The translations under genes and the position numbers were made by a program. This document shows positions 1 through 5,671 of a stretch of DNA of 5,671 nt, in pieces. The notes below the pieces were generated by a model. The model was not told where the DNA came from, did not search any database, and saw nothing but the letters and a program-made list of their open reading frames with translations. Origin of the DNA: Chloroflexota bacterium (GTDB lineage Bacteria > Chloroflexota > Limnocylindria > Limnocylindrales > CSP1-4); assembly GCA_016875645.1 (NCBI GenBank), contig VGPE01000192.1, forward strand, positions 1-5,671, read 5' to 3'. The first letter of the stretch is position 1, and every line of letters starts with the position of its first letter.

Positions 1-660
1 GTCGGGCCCGAGCGCCCGCCGCAGCGCCCCGAACTTCTCCCGTTCGTCGCGGATCCGTGCCGCGGTGCCGCCCGCGTACCACGTCCCGTACGGCGGCGGC
101 GAGACATGGGTCGTGGTGCCGCCGGGCGTGCCCATCATCCCCGTCCCGATCTTGAGGCCGCGGAAGCCGAGCGACAGGTAGCGCTCCGCCTGGGCGACGG
201 TCTGCGCGACCGGGTACGCGCCGGTGCCGCCGCTGGCGTACAGCGGGAGCCGCTGGTGGACAGCGCCACCAAGCAGGGCGTGGACCGGCTTGCCGGCGAC
301 CTTGCCCGCGAGGTCCCAGAGCGCCATCTCGATGCCCGACAGGACGCTCAGCGCGAGCCCGTTCCGGCCCCACCACAAGCTCCGCTGGTACAGCTCGTCG
401 AAGCAGCGCTCGGGTTGCGTGGGATCGAGGCGGAGCTTCGGGTCCGTTAGCAGGCGGGCGTAGTACTCGACCAGCGGCGGCACGACCTCGGCGTTGAAGT
501 AGCCCATGATCGTCTCGCCGAGGCCGGTGGTGCCGTCGTCGGCGGTCACTTCGATCAGGGCCGCGGTCCGCCGGAACTTCTCGCCCGGGGTGAAGCCGAA
601 GAACGGGTCACCGGTCCATGGCGGCGTGACGAGGATCGTCCGGACGCGCGTGACCCGCAT
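1..660 (-). CDS. Mandelate racemase/muconate lactonizing enzyme family protein (enolase superfamily), partial, C-terminus outside window
   Basis: Enzymes of this superfamily abstract the proton alpha to a carboxylate using a Mg2+-bound barrel; members are cytoplasmic racemases, cycloisomerases or sugar-acid dehydratases. Read from ATG at 658-660, 220 codons stay open to the left edge; family members usually have 350-420 residues, so roughly half is missing. The N-terminal capping domain is clear: residues 33-50 (TAALIEVTADDGTTGLGET) match the strand-turn before the G-x-GE motif, and residues 108-132 (SGIEMALWDLAGK through KPVHALLGG) are the family hallmark leading into the barrel. YASGGTG follows at 141-147. 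K170 in GLKIG fits the second lysine of the catalytic K-x-K motif; the first lysine position appears to be G168. After it, about 25 glycine/threonine/proline-rich residues (172-198) precede the next helix, more than usual. The metal ligands would lie outside the window. An AGGAGG Shine-Dalgarno at 672-677 supports the start. The gene is divergent from the PLP enzyme gene. The family is confident; the reaction is unknown. Confidence 0.93.
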   Translation of the reverse strand, partial: MRVTRVRTILVTPPWTGDPFFGFTPGEKFRRTAALIEVTADDGTTGLGETIMGYFNAEVVPPLVEYYARLLTDPKLRLDPTQPERCFDELYQRSLWWGRNGLALSVLSGIEMALWDLAGKVAGKPVHALLGGAVHQRLPLYASGGTGAYPVAQTVAQAERYLSLGFRGLKIGTGMMGTPGGTTTHVSPPPYGTWYAGGTAARIRDEREKFGALRRALGPD

Positions 661-737
661 CGGTGGCGTTCCCTCCTCGTCCGACCGCGCGGCGATGTGC
701 GCCATCCGCCACTGCTCGGGACCACGACAATATAGAC
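661..737. promoter_or_regulatory. Divergent intergenic promoter region
   Basis: This 77-nt gap separates the enolase-superfamily gene (leftward) from the PLP-enzyme operon (rightward). Its only AT-rich patch is at 727-736. Read on the minus strand it gives TATATT (729-734), one mismatch from TATAAT and about 68 nt upstream of the leftward ATG; no convincing -35 box is seen at 15-19 nt spacing. Read on the plus strand, GACAAT (726-731) ends 6 nt before the rightward GTG, the spacing expected of a leaderless transcript. I see no clear operator palindrome. Promoter calls are inference from composition and spacing. Confidence 0.4.
672..677 (-). promoter_or_regulatory. Shine-Dalgarno site for the enolase-superfamily gene
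   Basis: The minus strand reads AGGAGG, followed by 11 nt and then ATG at 660-658. It is a full match to the anti-Shine-Dalgarno core with slightly long spacing, and it fixes the start of the leftward gene. It also argues against a rightward start at GTG 663, which would place that coding sequence on top of the site. Confidence 0.7.
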
Positions 738-1871
738 GTGGGTCACCTCGACGAACTGGGCATTCGGCCGGTCATCAACGCGGCCGGCGCCTACACGATG
801 CTGGGCGGGTCGCGGCTGGCGCCCGGCGTCGCCGCGGCCATGACCGGCGTGAGCGACACGTTCCTCGATCTCGACCTGCTCCAGCGGCGGGTCGGCGCCC
901 GGATCGCCGAGTTGACCCGGAACGAGGCGTGCTTCGTCGCGAGCGGCGCGGCGGCCGGCGTGGCCATCGCGATCGCCGCGTGTGTCGCCGGCACGGACCC
1001 CGCCGCGATCGACGCGTTCCCGATCGGCGGCACGCGCGACGTCATGATCCAGGCATCGCATCGCAACGGCTACGACTACTCGGCGCGGATGACGGGCGTC
1101 CGCCTGGTCGAGGTGGGCGCGACCGACCGGGCGGCCTCGGAGGCCGAGCTGCGTGCGGCGATCGGACCATCGACGGCGTGCGTCCTCTTTTTCGCAGGTC
1201 CGCAGTACGAGGCGCACACTCTCGCCGTGGATCGAGTGGTCGCCGTGGCGCGGGCCGCGGGGGTGCCGGTCGTGGTTGACGCCGCCGGCCAGGTCCCGCC
1301 CGTCGCGAACCTGTGGCGCTACACTCGCGAAGCCGGGGCGGACCTCGCGATCTTCAGCGGCGGCAAGGGCATCCGCGGACCGCAGACCACGGGCCTCGTG
1401 CTCGGCAGACCCGATCTCGTGGAGGCGTGCCTCGCCAACGCCAACCCGCGCCACTCGTTGGGGCGGCCGATGAAGGTGGGCAAGGAGGAGCTGCTGGGGA
1501 TCCTGGCGGCCGTCGAGTGGACGCTCGCGCAGGACGAGGCGGCCCTGGTCGAGCGGTGGGAGCGGATGGCGGCGCGCTGGGTCGCGGGACTGGAGGGAGC
1601 GGCGATGCCGGGAGTCGCGGTGCGGCGCGGTTTCCCCGGGCTGCACGACAACGTGCCCCAGTGCATCGTCAAGGTGCCCGGCTGGACGGTGGTACAGCGC
1701 GATGCGTTCGTCGCCGCGCTCAAGGCGGGCGAGCAGCCGGTCGCCATCCGCGCCGGCACCAGCCCCGATGAGATCCAGCTCAACCCGATGTTCGTGCGCG
1801 AGGGCGAGGGGTTGATCGTGCTGGACGTGGTCCGCGAGGCGCTGCGGCGCGAAGTGGCCGTCCGGGCGTGA
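738..1871 (+). CDS. SelA/DgaE-like PLP-dependent enzyme (fold type I)
   Basis: A 377-residue cytoplasmic protein of the family containing selenocysteine synthase SelA and D-glucosaminate-6-phosphate ammonia-lyase DgaE. PLP forms a Schiff base with a lysine and drives elimination or transfer chemistry. Visible marks: LGIRPVINAAGAYTMLGGS (7-25), the diagnostic N-terminus; phosphate-loop-like VASGAAAG (67-74); VVVDAAGQVPP (178-188), with D181 the likely PLP ring-nitrogen ligand; and IFSGGKGIRGPQTTG (205-219), with K210 the Schiff-base lysine. The C-terminal small domain runs from about 290 to 377. No selenocysteine genes are nearby and the protein is shorter than bacterial SelA (about 460 residues), so a small-molecule lyase is more likely. 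Start choice: GTG 738 gives MGHLDELGIRPVINAAG, as in relatives. GTG at 663 would add 25 low-complexity residues and leave only 2 nt to the divergent ATG. No Shine-Dalgarno precedes 738, so translation may be leaderless. It overlaps the downstream amidohydrolase gene by 4 nt. Substrate unknown. Confidence 0.9.
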   Translation: MGHLDELGIRPVINAAGAYTMLGGSRLAPGVAAAMTGVSDTFLDLDLLQRRVGARIAELTRNEACFVASGAAAGVAIAIAACVAGTDPAAIDAFPIGGTRDVMIQASHRNGYDYSARMTGVRLVEVGATDRAASEAELRAAIGPSTACVLFFAGPQYEAHTLAVDRVVAVARAAGVPVVVDAAGQVPPVANLWRYTREAGADLAIFSGGKGIRGPQTTGLVLGRPDLVEACLANANPRHSLGRPMKVGKEELLGILAAVEWTLAQDEAALVERWERMAARWVAGLEGAAMPGVAVRRGFPGLHDNVPQCIVKVPGWTVVQRDAFVAALKAGEQPVAIRAGTSPDEIQLNPMFVREGEGLIVLDVVREALRREVAVRA

Positions 1872-3013
1872 ACGAGTTTCGGATCGCCGCCGACCGGCTG
1901 GTCGACGGCACGGGCGCGCCGGCCCGTGAAGGGATCGAGGTCGTCGTCCGCGATGGCCGGATCGCCGCGCTGGAGCCGGCGCGCGCAGATTCGGGCGCCC
2001 GCAGGTACCCGGGCGCCACGCTGCTGCCGGGCCTGGTCGACGCCCACGTCCACCTCTCGCTGCCGGGCGATGGCCGCACCTACGAGCAGATGGCGCTGGA
2101 CACCGATGCCCGGATGGTCGAGCACGGCCTGCGCAACGCGGCCCTCCACCTGGCGGCCGGCGTCACGACCGTCCGCGACAACGGCGCCCGGAACCGCCTG
2201 GGGTTCGCGATCCGAGACCTGATCGCGGCCGGCGCGCCTGGCCCGCGTGTGCTTGCCTCGGGACGGCCTGTCACGCAGCGAGGCGGACACTTCTGGTGGT
2301 GCGGCGCGGAGGCCGACACGGAGGGCGAGTGCCGCGAGGCCGTGGATCGCCTGGTCGCCGAGGGCGCCGACCACATCAAGCTGATGGCGAGCGGCGGCGG
2401 CACCGCCGGCACGGACCCCGGGGCAGCCTCCTACTCCGTCGCAGCGCTGGCGACGATCATCGGCCGGGCGCGGGACCATGGGCGGAGGACTACGGCGCAC
2501 TGCCGCGCCGCCGGCGCGGTGGAGCGCGCGCTCGACGCGGACGTAGACTGCATCGAGCACGTGGAGTTCCTGACGTCCGACGGCTCGGCGCGGCGGGATC
2601 CGGCGCTGGTGCGGCGGCTGACGGCTTCCGACACGTGGCTCAGCCCGACGCTCCAGGCGTTCGCCGGACCCGACCTCGCCCGCCGGCTCGACGACGTCCG
2701 AGCCTTCCTCGACGCGGGCATGGAGGAACGCATCCTGTTCGGGACCGACGCCGGCCCGTTCGACGTCCCGTTCGGGCAGGCGGCGTTCGGCGTCCAACTC
2801 CTGGCGCAGGCCGGCATGACCCCGCTCCAGGCGATCGCGGCGGCCACGTCACGCCCGGCCCTGGCGCTCGGCGTCGAGGCGGACGCGGGCACGATCGCGC
2901 CCGGCCGCCGCGCCGACCTGCTCATCGTGGAGGGCGACCCGAGCCGCGACCTGGACACGCTGGAGCGAGTGGTGGCCGTCTACCAGGGCGGCCGCCTGGT
3001 CATCGGGGCCTGA
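1868..3013 (+). CDS. Metal-dependent amidohydrolase, imidazolonepropionase/prolidase-like (COG1228-type)
   Basis: A 381-residue hydrolase with a beta-sandwich domain split around a TIM barrel. Residues 5-55 form the N-terminal sandwich half (LVDGTGAPAREGIEVVVRDGRI), ending in LLPGLVDAHVHL (52-63), where H60 and H62 are metal ligands. VTTVRDNG (99-106) is the usual following strand. K171 in IKLMASGGG fits the bridging, possibly carboxylated lysine of binuclear members. H211 (TTAHCR) and H231 (IEHVEFL) fit the next two metal histidines, and D294 (LFGTDAG) the catalytic aspartate. GTIAPGRRADLLIVEGDP (341-358) closes the sandwich. All expected ligands are present and the length is normal. There is no signal peptide, so it is cytoplasmic. 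It starts at GTG 1868-1870 inside the TGA of the PLP-enzyme gene (GTGA), with no strong Shine-Dalgarno, implying translational coupling. Family members hydrolyse cyclic amides, dipeptides, carbamates or lactones; which one cannot be told. Pairing of an amidohydrolase with a SelA-like enzyme recurs in bacterial catabolic operons, supporting a shared pathway. Confidence 0.93.
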   Translation: MNEFRIAADRLVDGTGAPAREGIEVVVRDGRIAALEPARADSGARRYPGATLLPGLVDAHVHLSLPGDGRTYEQMALDTDARMVEHGLRNAALHLAAGVTTVRDNGARNRLGFAIRDLIAAGAPGPRVLASGRPVTQRGGHFWWCGAEADTEGECREAVDRLVAEGADHIKLMASGGGTAGTDPGAASYSVAALATIIGRARDHGRRTTAHCRAAGAVERALDADVDCIEHVEFLTSDGSARRDPALVRRLTASDTWLSPTLQAFAGPDLARRLDDVRAFLDAGMEERILFGTDAGPFDVPFGQAAFGVQLLAQAGMTPLQAIAAATSRPALALGVEADAGTIAPGRRADLLIVEGDPSRDLDTLERVVAVYQGGRLVIGA

Positions 3014-3030
3014 CGCGCGGGATCGGCGGC

Positions 3031-3183
3031 GGACGTTCCGGAATACCACCCCGGGCGGCGTTCCGATCGGATTCTGCCCGCCCCACCGGTGCGGCCGGTA
3101 CCGCGGGCGGAATCGGCCCGAAAAGCGGGATCCGGGGCCTCCAAGGGTCCATAACGCCGCTCCCACGGGTATTCCGGACGTTT
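3031..3183. other. Nested long-range stem structure downstream of the amidohydrolase gene
   Basis: Three perfectly nested helices can be drawn. TCCGGAATACC (3037-3047) pairs with GGTATTCCGGA (3168-3178), and bulging T3036 extends this by ACG/CGT plus two G-T pairs. Inside it, GCGGCGTT (3055-3062) pairs with AACGCCGC (3153-3160), leaving a symmetric 7-by-7 internal loop. Inside that, GATTCTGCCCGC (3070-3081) pairs with GCGGGCGGAATC (3103-3114) with one wobble, capped by ACCGG/CCGGT (3085-3089/3095-3099). A side stem is possible at GGCCC/GGGCC (3115-3119/3135-3139). It begins 17 nt after the amidohydrolase stop, so it could be a 3' end or terminator structure, a non-coding RNA, or a fold-back repeat. 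The pairing is seen; function and strand are unknown. Confidence 0.45.
3070..3114. repeat. Strong hairpin inside the nested structure
   Basis: A 12-bp helix with one G-T wobble (arms 3070-3081 and 3103-3114) encloses a 21-nt apical region, which itself pairs as ACCGG/CCGGT. There is no T-tract on either strand, so it is not a classical intrinsic terminator. It may still act as a 3' stabilising or transcription-ending hairpin for the amidohydrolase operon. Confidence 0.5.
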
Positions 3184-3229
3184 CGGGTGATGGCCCACAG
3201 GAGCCGGGCGCGCTGGGCCCGCCCGCGCA

Positions 3230-3255
3230 CCGGCGGCGGAACCGGGATCCCGGGG
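3230..3255 (+). repeat. 26-nt direct repeat, copy 1
   Basis: The copy starts CCGGCGGCGGAACCGGG and ends TCCCGGGG. It matches 3622-3647 at 25 of 26 positions; the only difference is A3247 against G3639. This copy is also the left part of the palindrome at 3233-3264. The start-to-start distance between copies is 392 nt. Confidence 0.75.
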
Positions 3256-3264
3256 TTCCGCCGC
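3233..3264. repeat. 32-nt near-perfect palindrome
   Basis: Arms GCGGCGGAACC (3233-3243) and GGTTCCGCCGC (3254-3264) are exact reverse complements. The centre is itself palindromic: CCGGGATCCCGG spans 3242-3253. The only departure from full symmetry is two extra G residues. No T-tract follows on either strand. It could be a factor-independent terminator without a U-tract, a protein-binding palindrome or a dispersed repeat element. Confidence 0.65.
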
Positions 3265-3454
3265 ATCGGCGCCATCCGAATCGTCGCGTCGCACCCTTGA
3301 GTCCACGCGTGTGCTCGTCATGGTCGCAACCAGCGCAGGCGCGGGCGTAGGGGTGGGACCCCGCGTGTTCGCGACCGAGTTGATGCCCGACACGAGCGTG
3401 GGAGGACGCGACGCGGCCCCTCAGGCGCGCCAAAACGGAGGCGTATGCGGGCGT

Positions 3455-3486
3455 CGTGTGCTCAGGACGACCACCAGGAGCACACG
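3455..3486. repeat. Hairpin, 9-bp stem with 14-nt loop
   Basis: CGTGTGCTC (3455-3463) and GAGCACACG (3478-3486) are exact reverse complements around a 14-nt loop. The core GTGTGCTC also occurs at 3309-3316 in direct orientation. It lies 17 nt before the next hairpin. No T-tract is present and its role is unknown. Confidence 0.5.
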
Positions 3487-3503
3487 GCCGAGTGCAGGAG
3501 CGA

Positions 3504-3525
3504 GCGATGCCCAAGGGGGCATCGC
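3504..3525. repeat. Hairpin, 9-bp perfect stem with tetraloop
   Basis: GCGATGCCC (3504-3512) pairs exactly with GGGCATCGC (3517-3525) around the loop AAGG. It is compact and stable on either strand and has no U-tract. On the minus strand it lies about 150 nt past the oxidase stop, so it could be a second, back-up end for that transcript, or part of a small structured RNA together with the hairpin at 3455-3486. Confidence 0.5.
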
Positions 3526-3621
3526 CTGCGAGACGGACGGGTTCCGGGCGCGCCCGCCGAAGGCGCCGCGCGCGCGGCCACGCGTCTGCGATCAGCGCGT
3601 TCGCGACGCGGAGGGCGCGTG

Positions 3622-3647
3622 CCGGCGGCGGAACCGGGGTCCCGGGG
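3622..3647 (+). repeat. 26-nt direct repeat, copy 2
   Basis: This copy differs by one base from 3230-3255 (G3639 for A3247). Its right half is used in a different hairpin (3638-3660), whereas copy 1 pairs with its own downstream flank. Similarity stops just after the GGGG, so the shared unit is about 26 nt. Confidence 0.75.
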
Positions 3648-3660
3648 GCTCCCCGGGACC
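3638..3660 (-). terminator. Probable terminator hairpin of the ABC-oxidase operon
   Basis: On the minus strand a perfect 10-bp stem, GGTCCCGGGG with CCCCGGGACC, closes a 3-nt AGC loop. It starts 11 nt after the TAG stop of the oxidase gene, the usual place for a transcript end. All but two of its pairs are G-C and no U-run follows, so it would be a U-less terminator or an RNA-stabilising 3' hairpin. The position and perfect pairing are seen; the function is inferred. Confidence 0.55.
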
Positions 3661-3671
3661 GTCCCCCGTCG

Positions 3672-4702
3672 CTACATCCGGACGACGAGGTCCGGCGGCA
3701 GGTCGTTGATGTTGGTGATGCCGCACAGCATCGCCTCGTCGCGGACGCCGGTCTTGAACCAGTCGAGGACGCGCGTGACGCCCTCCCCACCGCCGACCGC
3801 CAGGCCGTAGGCGACGGGTCGGCCGACCGTGACGGCCTTCGCGCCGAGCGCGAGGGCGATCAGCACGTCGGAGGGGTGGCGGACGCCGCCGTCCACGATG
3901 ACATCGACCTTCTTGCCGACCGCCGCGACCACGCCCGGAAGCGCGTCCAGCGTGGACACCTCGTGGGAGAGCTGGCGCCCGCCGTGGTTCGAGATCATGA
4001 TCCCGCGCGCCCCGGCGTTGACGGCCCGCAGCGCGTCGTCACCGCGGACGATGCCTTTGGGGATGATCGGCAGCGAGGTGAGCTTCGCCATCCACTCGAT
4101 GTATTCCTCGGTCAGGCCGAAATCGAGGCCGGGCGAGGACTCGAAGTGGGCGAACTTGACACCGGCCGGCAGCCGGTAGCCGACGCGCGCCGGCGTGTGG
4201 CTGACGTCGGCGGTAGTGTTCACCAGCGGGACGATGCCCGAGCAGCCGGCGGCCTCTGCGCGCTTGATGATCCCCTCGAGGGCCTTGCGGTCGTCCCAGT
4301 TGTACAGCTGGATCCACCACGCCATGCCCGGGTACTTGGCGGCGAGGTCTTCCATGCTGGTGGTGGCGTTGATCGCCTCCACGAACAGGCTGCCGGTGGC
4401 GGTGACGCCGGCGGCGGTTCCCATCTCGCCTTCGGGATGGGCGGCCTTCTGGATCCCCATCGGGGCGACCAGCACCGGGAAGTCCACCTTCGTCCCGCAG
4501 ACGGTGGTGGAGATGTCGACGTTGCGGACGTCGACCAGGACCTTGGCGTTGAGGCGCCAGCGCCGGAACGCCGCGACGTTGTCCGTCAGGGACTGCCCGT
4601 CGTCCGCACCCGAGGCGATCCAGCCGTAGATCGGGGCCGGCAGGACGAGCTGGGCGACCTGCTCGTAGTCCGTCGGGCTGAGTCGCGCGACCAATGAATC
4701 AC

Positions 4703-4706
<4 letters not shown>
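3672..4706 (-). CDS. FMN-dependent 2-hydroxy-acid oxidase/dehydrogenase family protein (lactate/glycolate oxidase-like)
   Basis: This 344-residue TIM-barrel flavoprotein is of normal length for a family that oxidises L-2-hydroxy acids to 2-oxo acids with FMN. Visible marks: IYGWIASGADD (26-36), with Y27 fitting the substrate tyrosine; VLVAPMGIQKAAHPEGE (78-94), the FMN-side strand; WIQLYNW (131-137), with Y135 fitting the second tyrosine; PKGI (216-219), with K217 contacting flavin N1; ISNHGGRQL (238-246), with H241 the catalytic base and R244 the carboxylate-binding arginine; and DGGVRHPSDV plus TVGRP (272-281, 293-297) for FMN phosphate. Oddities: the usual aspartate of the TVDTP-type strand appears as N163 (LVNTT), the arginine shortly after it is not evident, and S247 replaces the aspartate that normally follows RQL. 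Substrate or activity may therefore differ from true lactate or glycolate oxidases. The start ATG lies inside the TGA of the ABC ATPase gene (ATGA), with GGGGAG at 4718-4723 upstream. There is no signal peptide or membrane segment. Family is confident, substrate is not. Confidence 0.92.

Positions 4707-5671
<965 letters not shown>

Larger units (their letters stand above)
3014..3671. other. Non-coding gap between convergent operons, rich in inverted and direct repeats
   Basis: No convincing gene lies in these 658 nt. Open frames on both strands are low-complexity R/G/P/A strings without recognisable domains and look like by-products of high GC. I see no tRNA (no T-loop with matching stem), no transposase remnant and no CRISPR-like array. 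It does hold a nested fold near 3031-3183, a palindrome at 3233-3264, two hairpins at 3455-3486 and 3504-3525, a 26-nt direct repeat and a terminator-like hairpin next to the oxidase stop codon. Between these, 3265-3454 shows only short weak stems such as GGGGT/ACCCC (3350-3354/3358-3362), and 3526-3621 shows nothing clear. Confidence 0.75.

Noticed and set aside
663..737. Possible 25-residue N-terminal extension of the PLP enzyme from GTG 663
   Set aside because: It has no family similarity, would leave 2 nt between divergent starts, and would cover the Shine-Dalgarno of the leftward gene; relatives begin close to the LGIRPVINAAG motif.
555..1646. Open frame on the minus strand (363 codons) spanning the divergent region and the PLP-enzyme gene
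   Set aside because: It overlaps two well-supported genes and shows no domain; the real leftward gene here starts at 660 in another frame.
1319..2797. Long open frame on the minus strand (492 codons) across the PLP-enzyme and amidohydrolase genes
   Set aside because: It is antisense to two genes with clear domain motifs, and its translation is Arg/Ala/Ser/Pro-rich without any recognisable domain; high GC makes such antisense frames common.
3097..3106. GGTACCGCGG, which resembles the conserved T-box riboswitch antiterminator motif
   Set aside because: No stem I-like specifier region is upstream and no aminoacyl-tRNA synthetase or amino-acid gene follows on this strand; it is better explained as part of the hairpin at 3070-3114.
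3014..3671. Small protein genes in the convergent gap, such as frames starting near 3311 (plus) and 3393 (minus)
   Set aside because: Products are low-complexity, run into hairpins and neighbouring genes, and have no domain, so I see no support for translation.
3014..3671. CRISPR array or insertion sequence
   Set aside because: There are only two copies of the direct repeat, 392 nt apart, with no regular spacers; no transposase frame or terminal inverted repeats with target-site duplication were found.
3456..4697. Long open frame on the plus strand (413 codons) opposite the oxidase gene
   Set aside because: It is a mirror of the oxidase reading frame with low-complexity composition; the minus strand carries all the family motifs.

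Overview
The window is a very GC-rich stretch of bacterial chromosome holding five protein genes, two of them cut by the window edges, in a catabolic and transport neighbourhood. Gene content (enolase-superfamily enzyme, SelA-like PLP enzyme, amidohydrolase, FMN 2-hydroxy-acid oxidase, sugar-type ABC ATPase), high GC and GTG starts fit a GC-rich soil, sediment or aquatic bacterium such as a Chloroflexota or Actinomycetota lineage. No marker gene is present, so this placement is a weak inference.

Layout: (1) 1-660, minus strand: N-terminal 220 residues of a mandelate racemase/muconate lactonizing-type enzyme, running off the left edge. (2) 661-737: a short divergent regulatory gap. (3) 738-1871 and 1868-3013, plus strand: a SelA/DgaE-like PLP enzyme and a metal-dependent amidohydrolase that overlap by 4 nt (GTGA), so almost certainly one operon. 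(4) 3014-3671: a 658-nt non-coding gap between convergent operons, unusually rich in inverted and direct repeats, including a nested fold over about 3031-3183 and a 26-nt near-identical direct repeat. (5) 3672-4706 and 4703-5671, minus strand: an FMN-dependent 2-hydroxy-acid oxidase-like protein, preceded by and overlapping by 4 nt (ATGA) a MalK/UgpC-type ABC transporter ATPase that runs off the right edge.

How they may work together (inference): the left divergent cluster pairs a sugar-acid dehydratase/racemase/cycloisomerase-type enzyme with a PLP lyase-like enzyme and a C-N or C-O bond hydrolase. This would suit breakdown of an unusual amino-acid, amino-sugar-acid or lactam/lactone substrate. 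The right operon couples uptake of a sugar-like or polyol-like solute to oxidation of a 2-hydroxy acid. Substrates cannot be read from the sequence. The most notable points are active-site departures in the enolase-like and oxidase-like proteins and the repeat-rich, structured convergent gap. I see no CRISPR array, tRNA, rRNA, insertion sequence or defence system, and nothing that clearly amounts to a new system.
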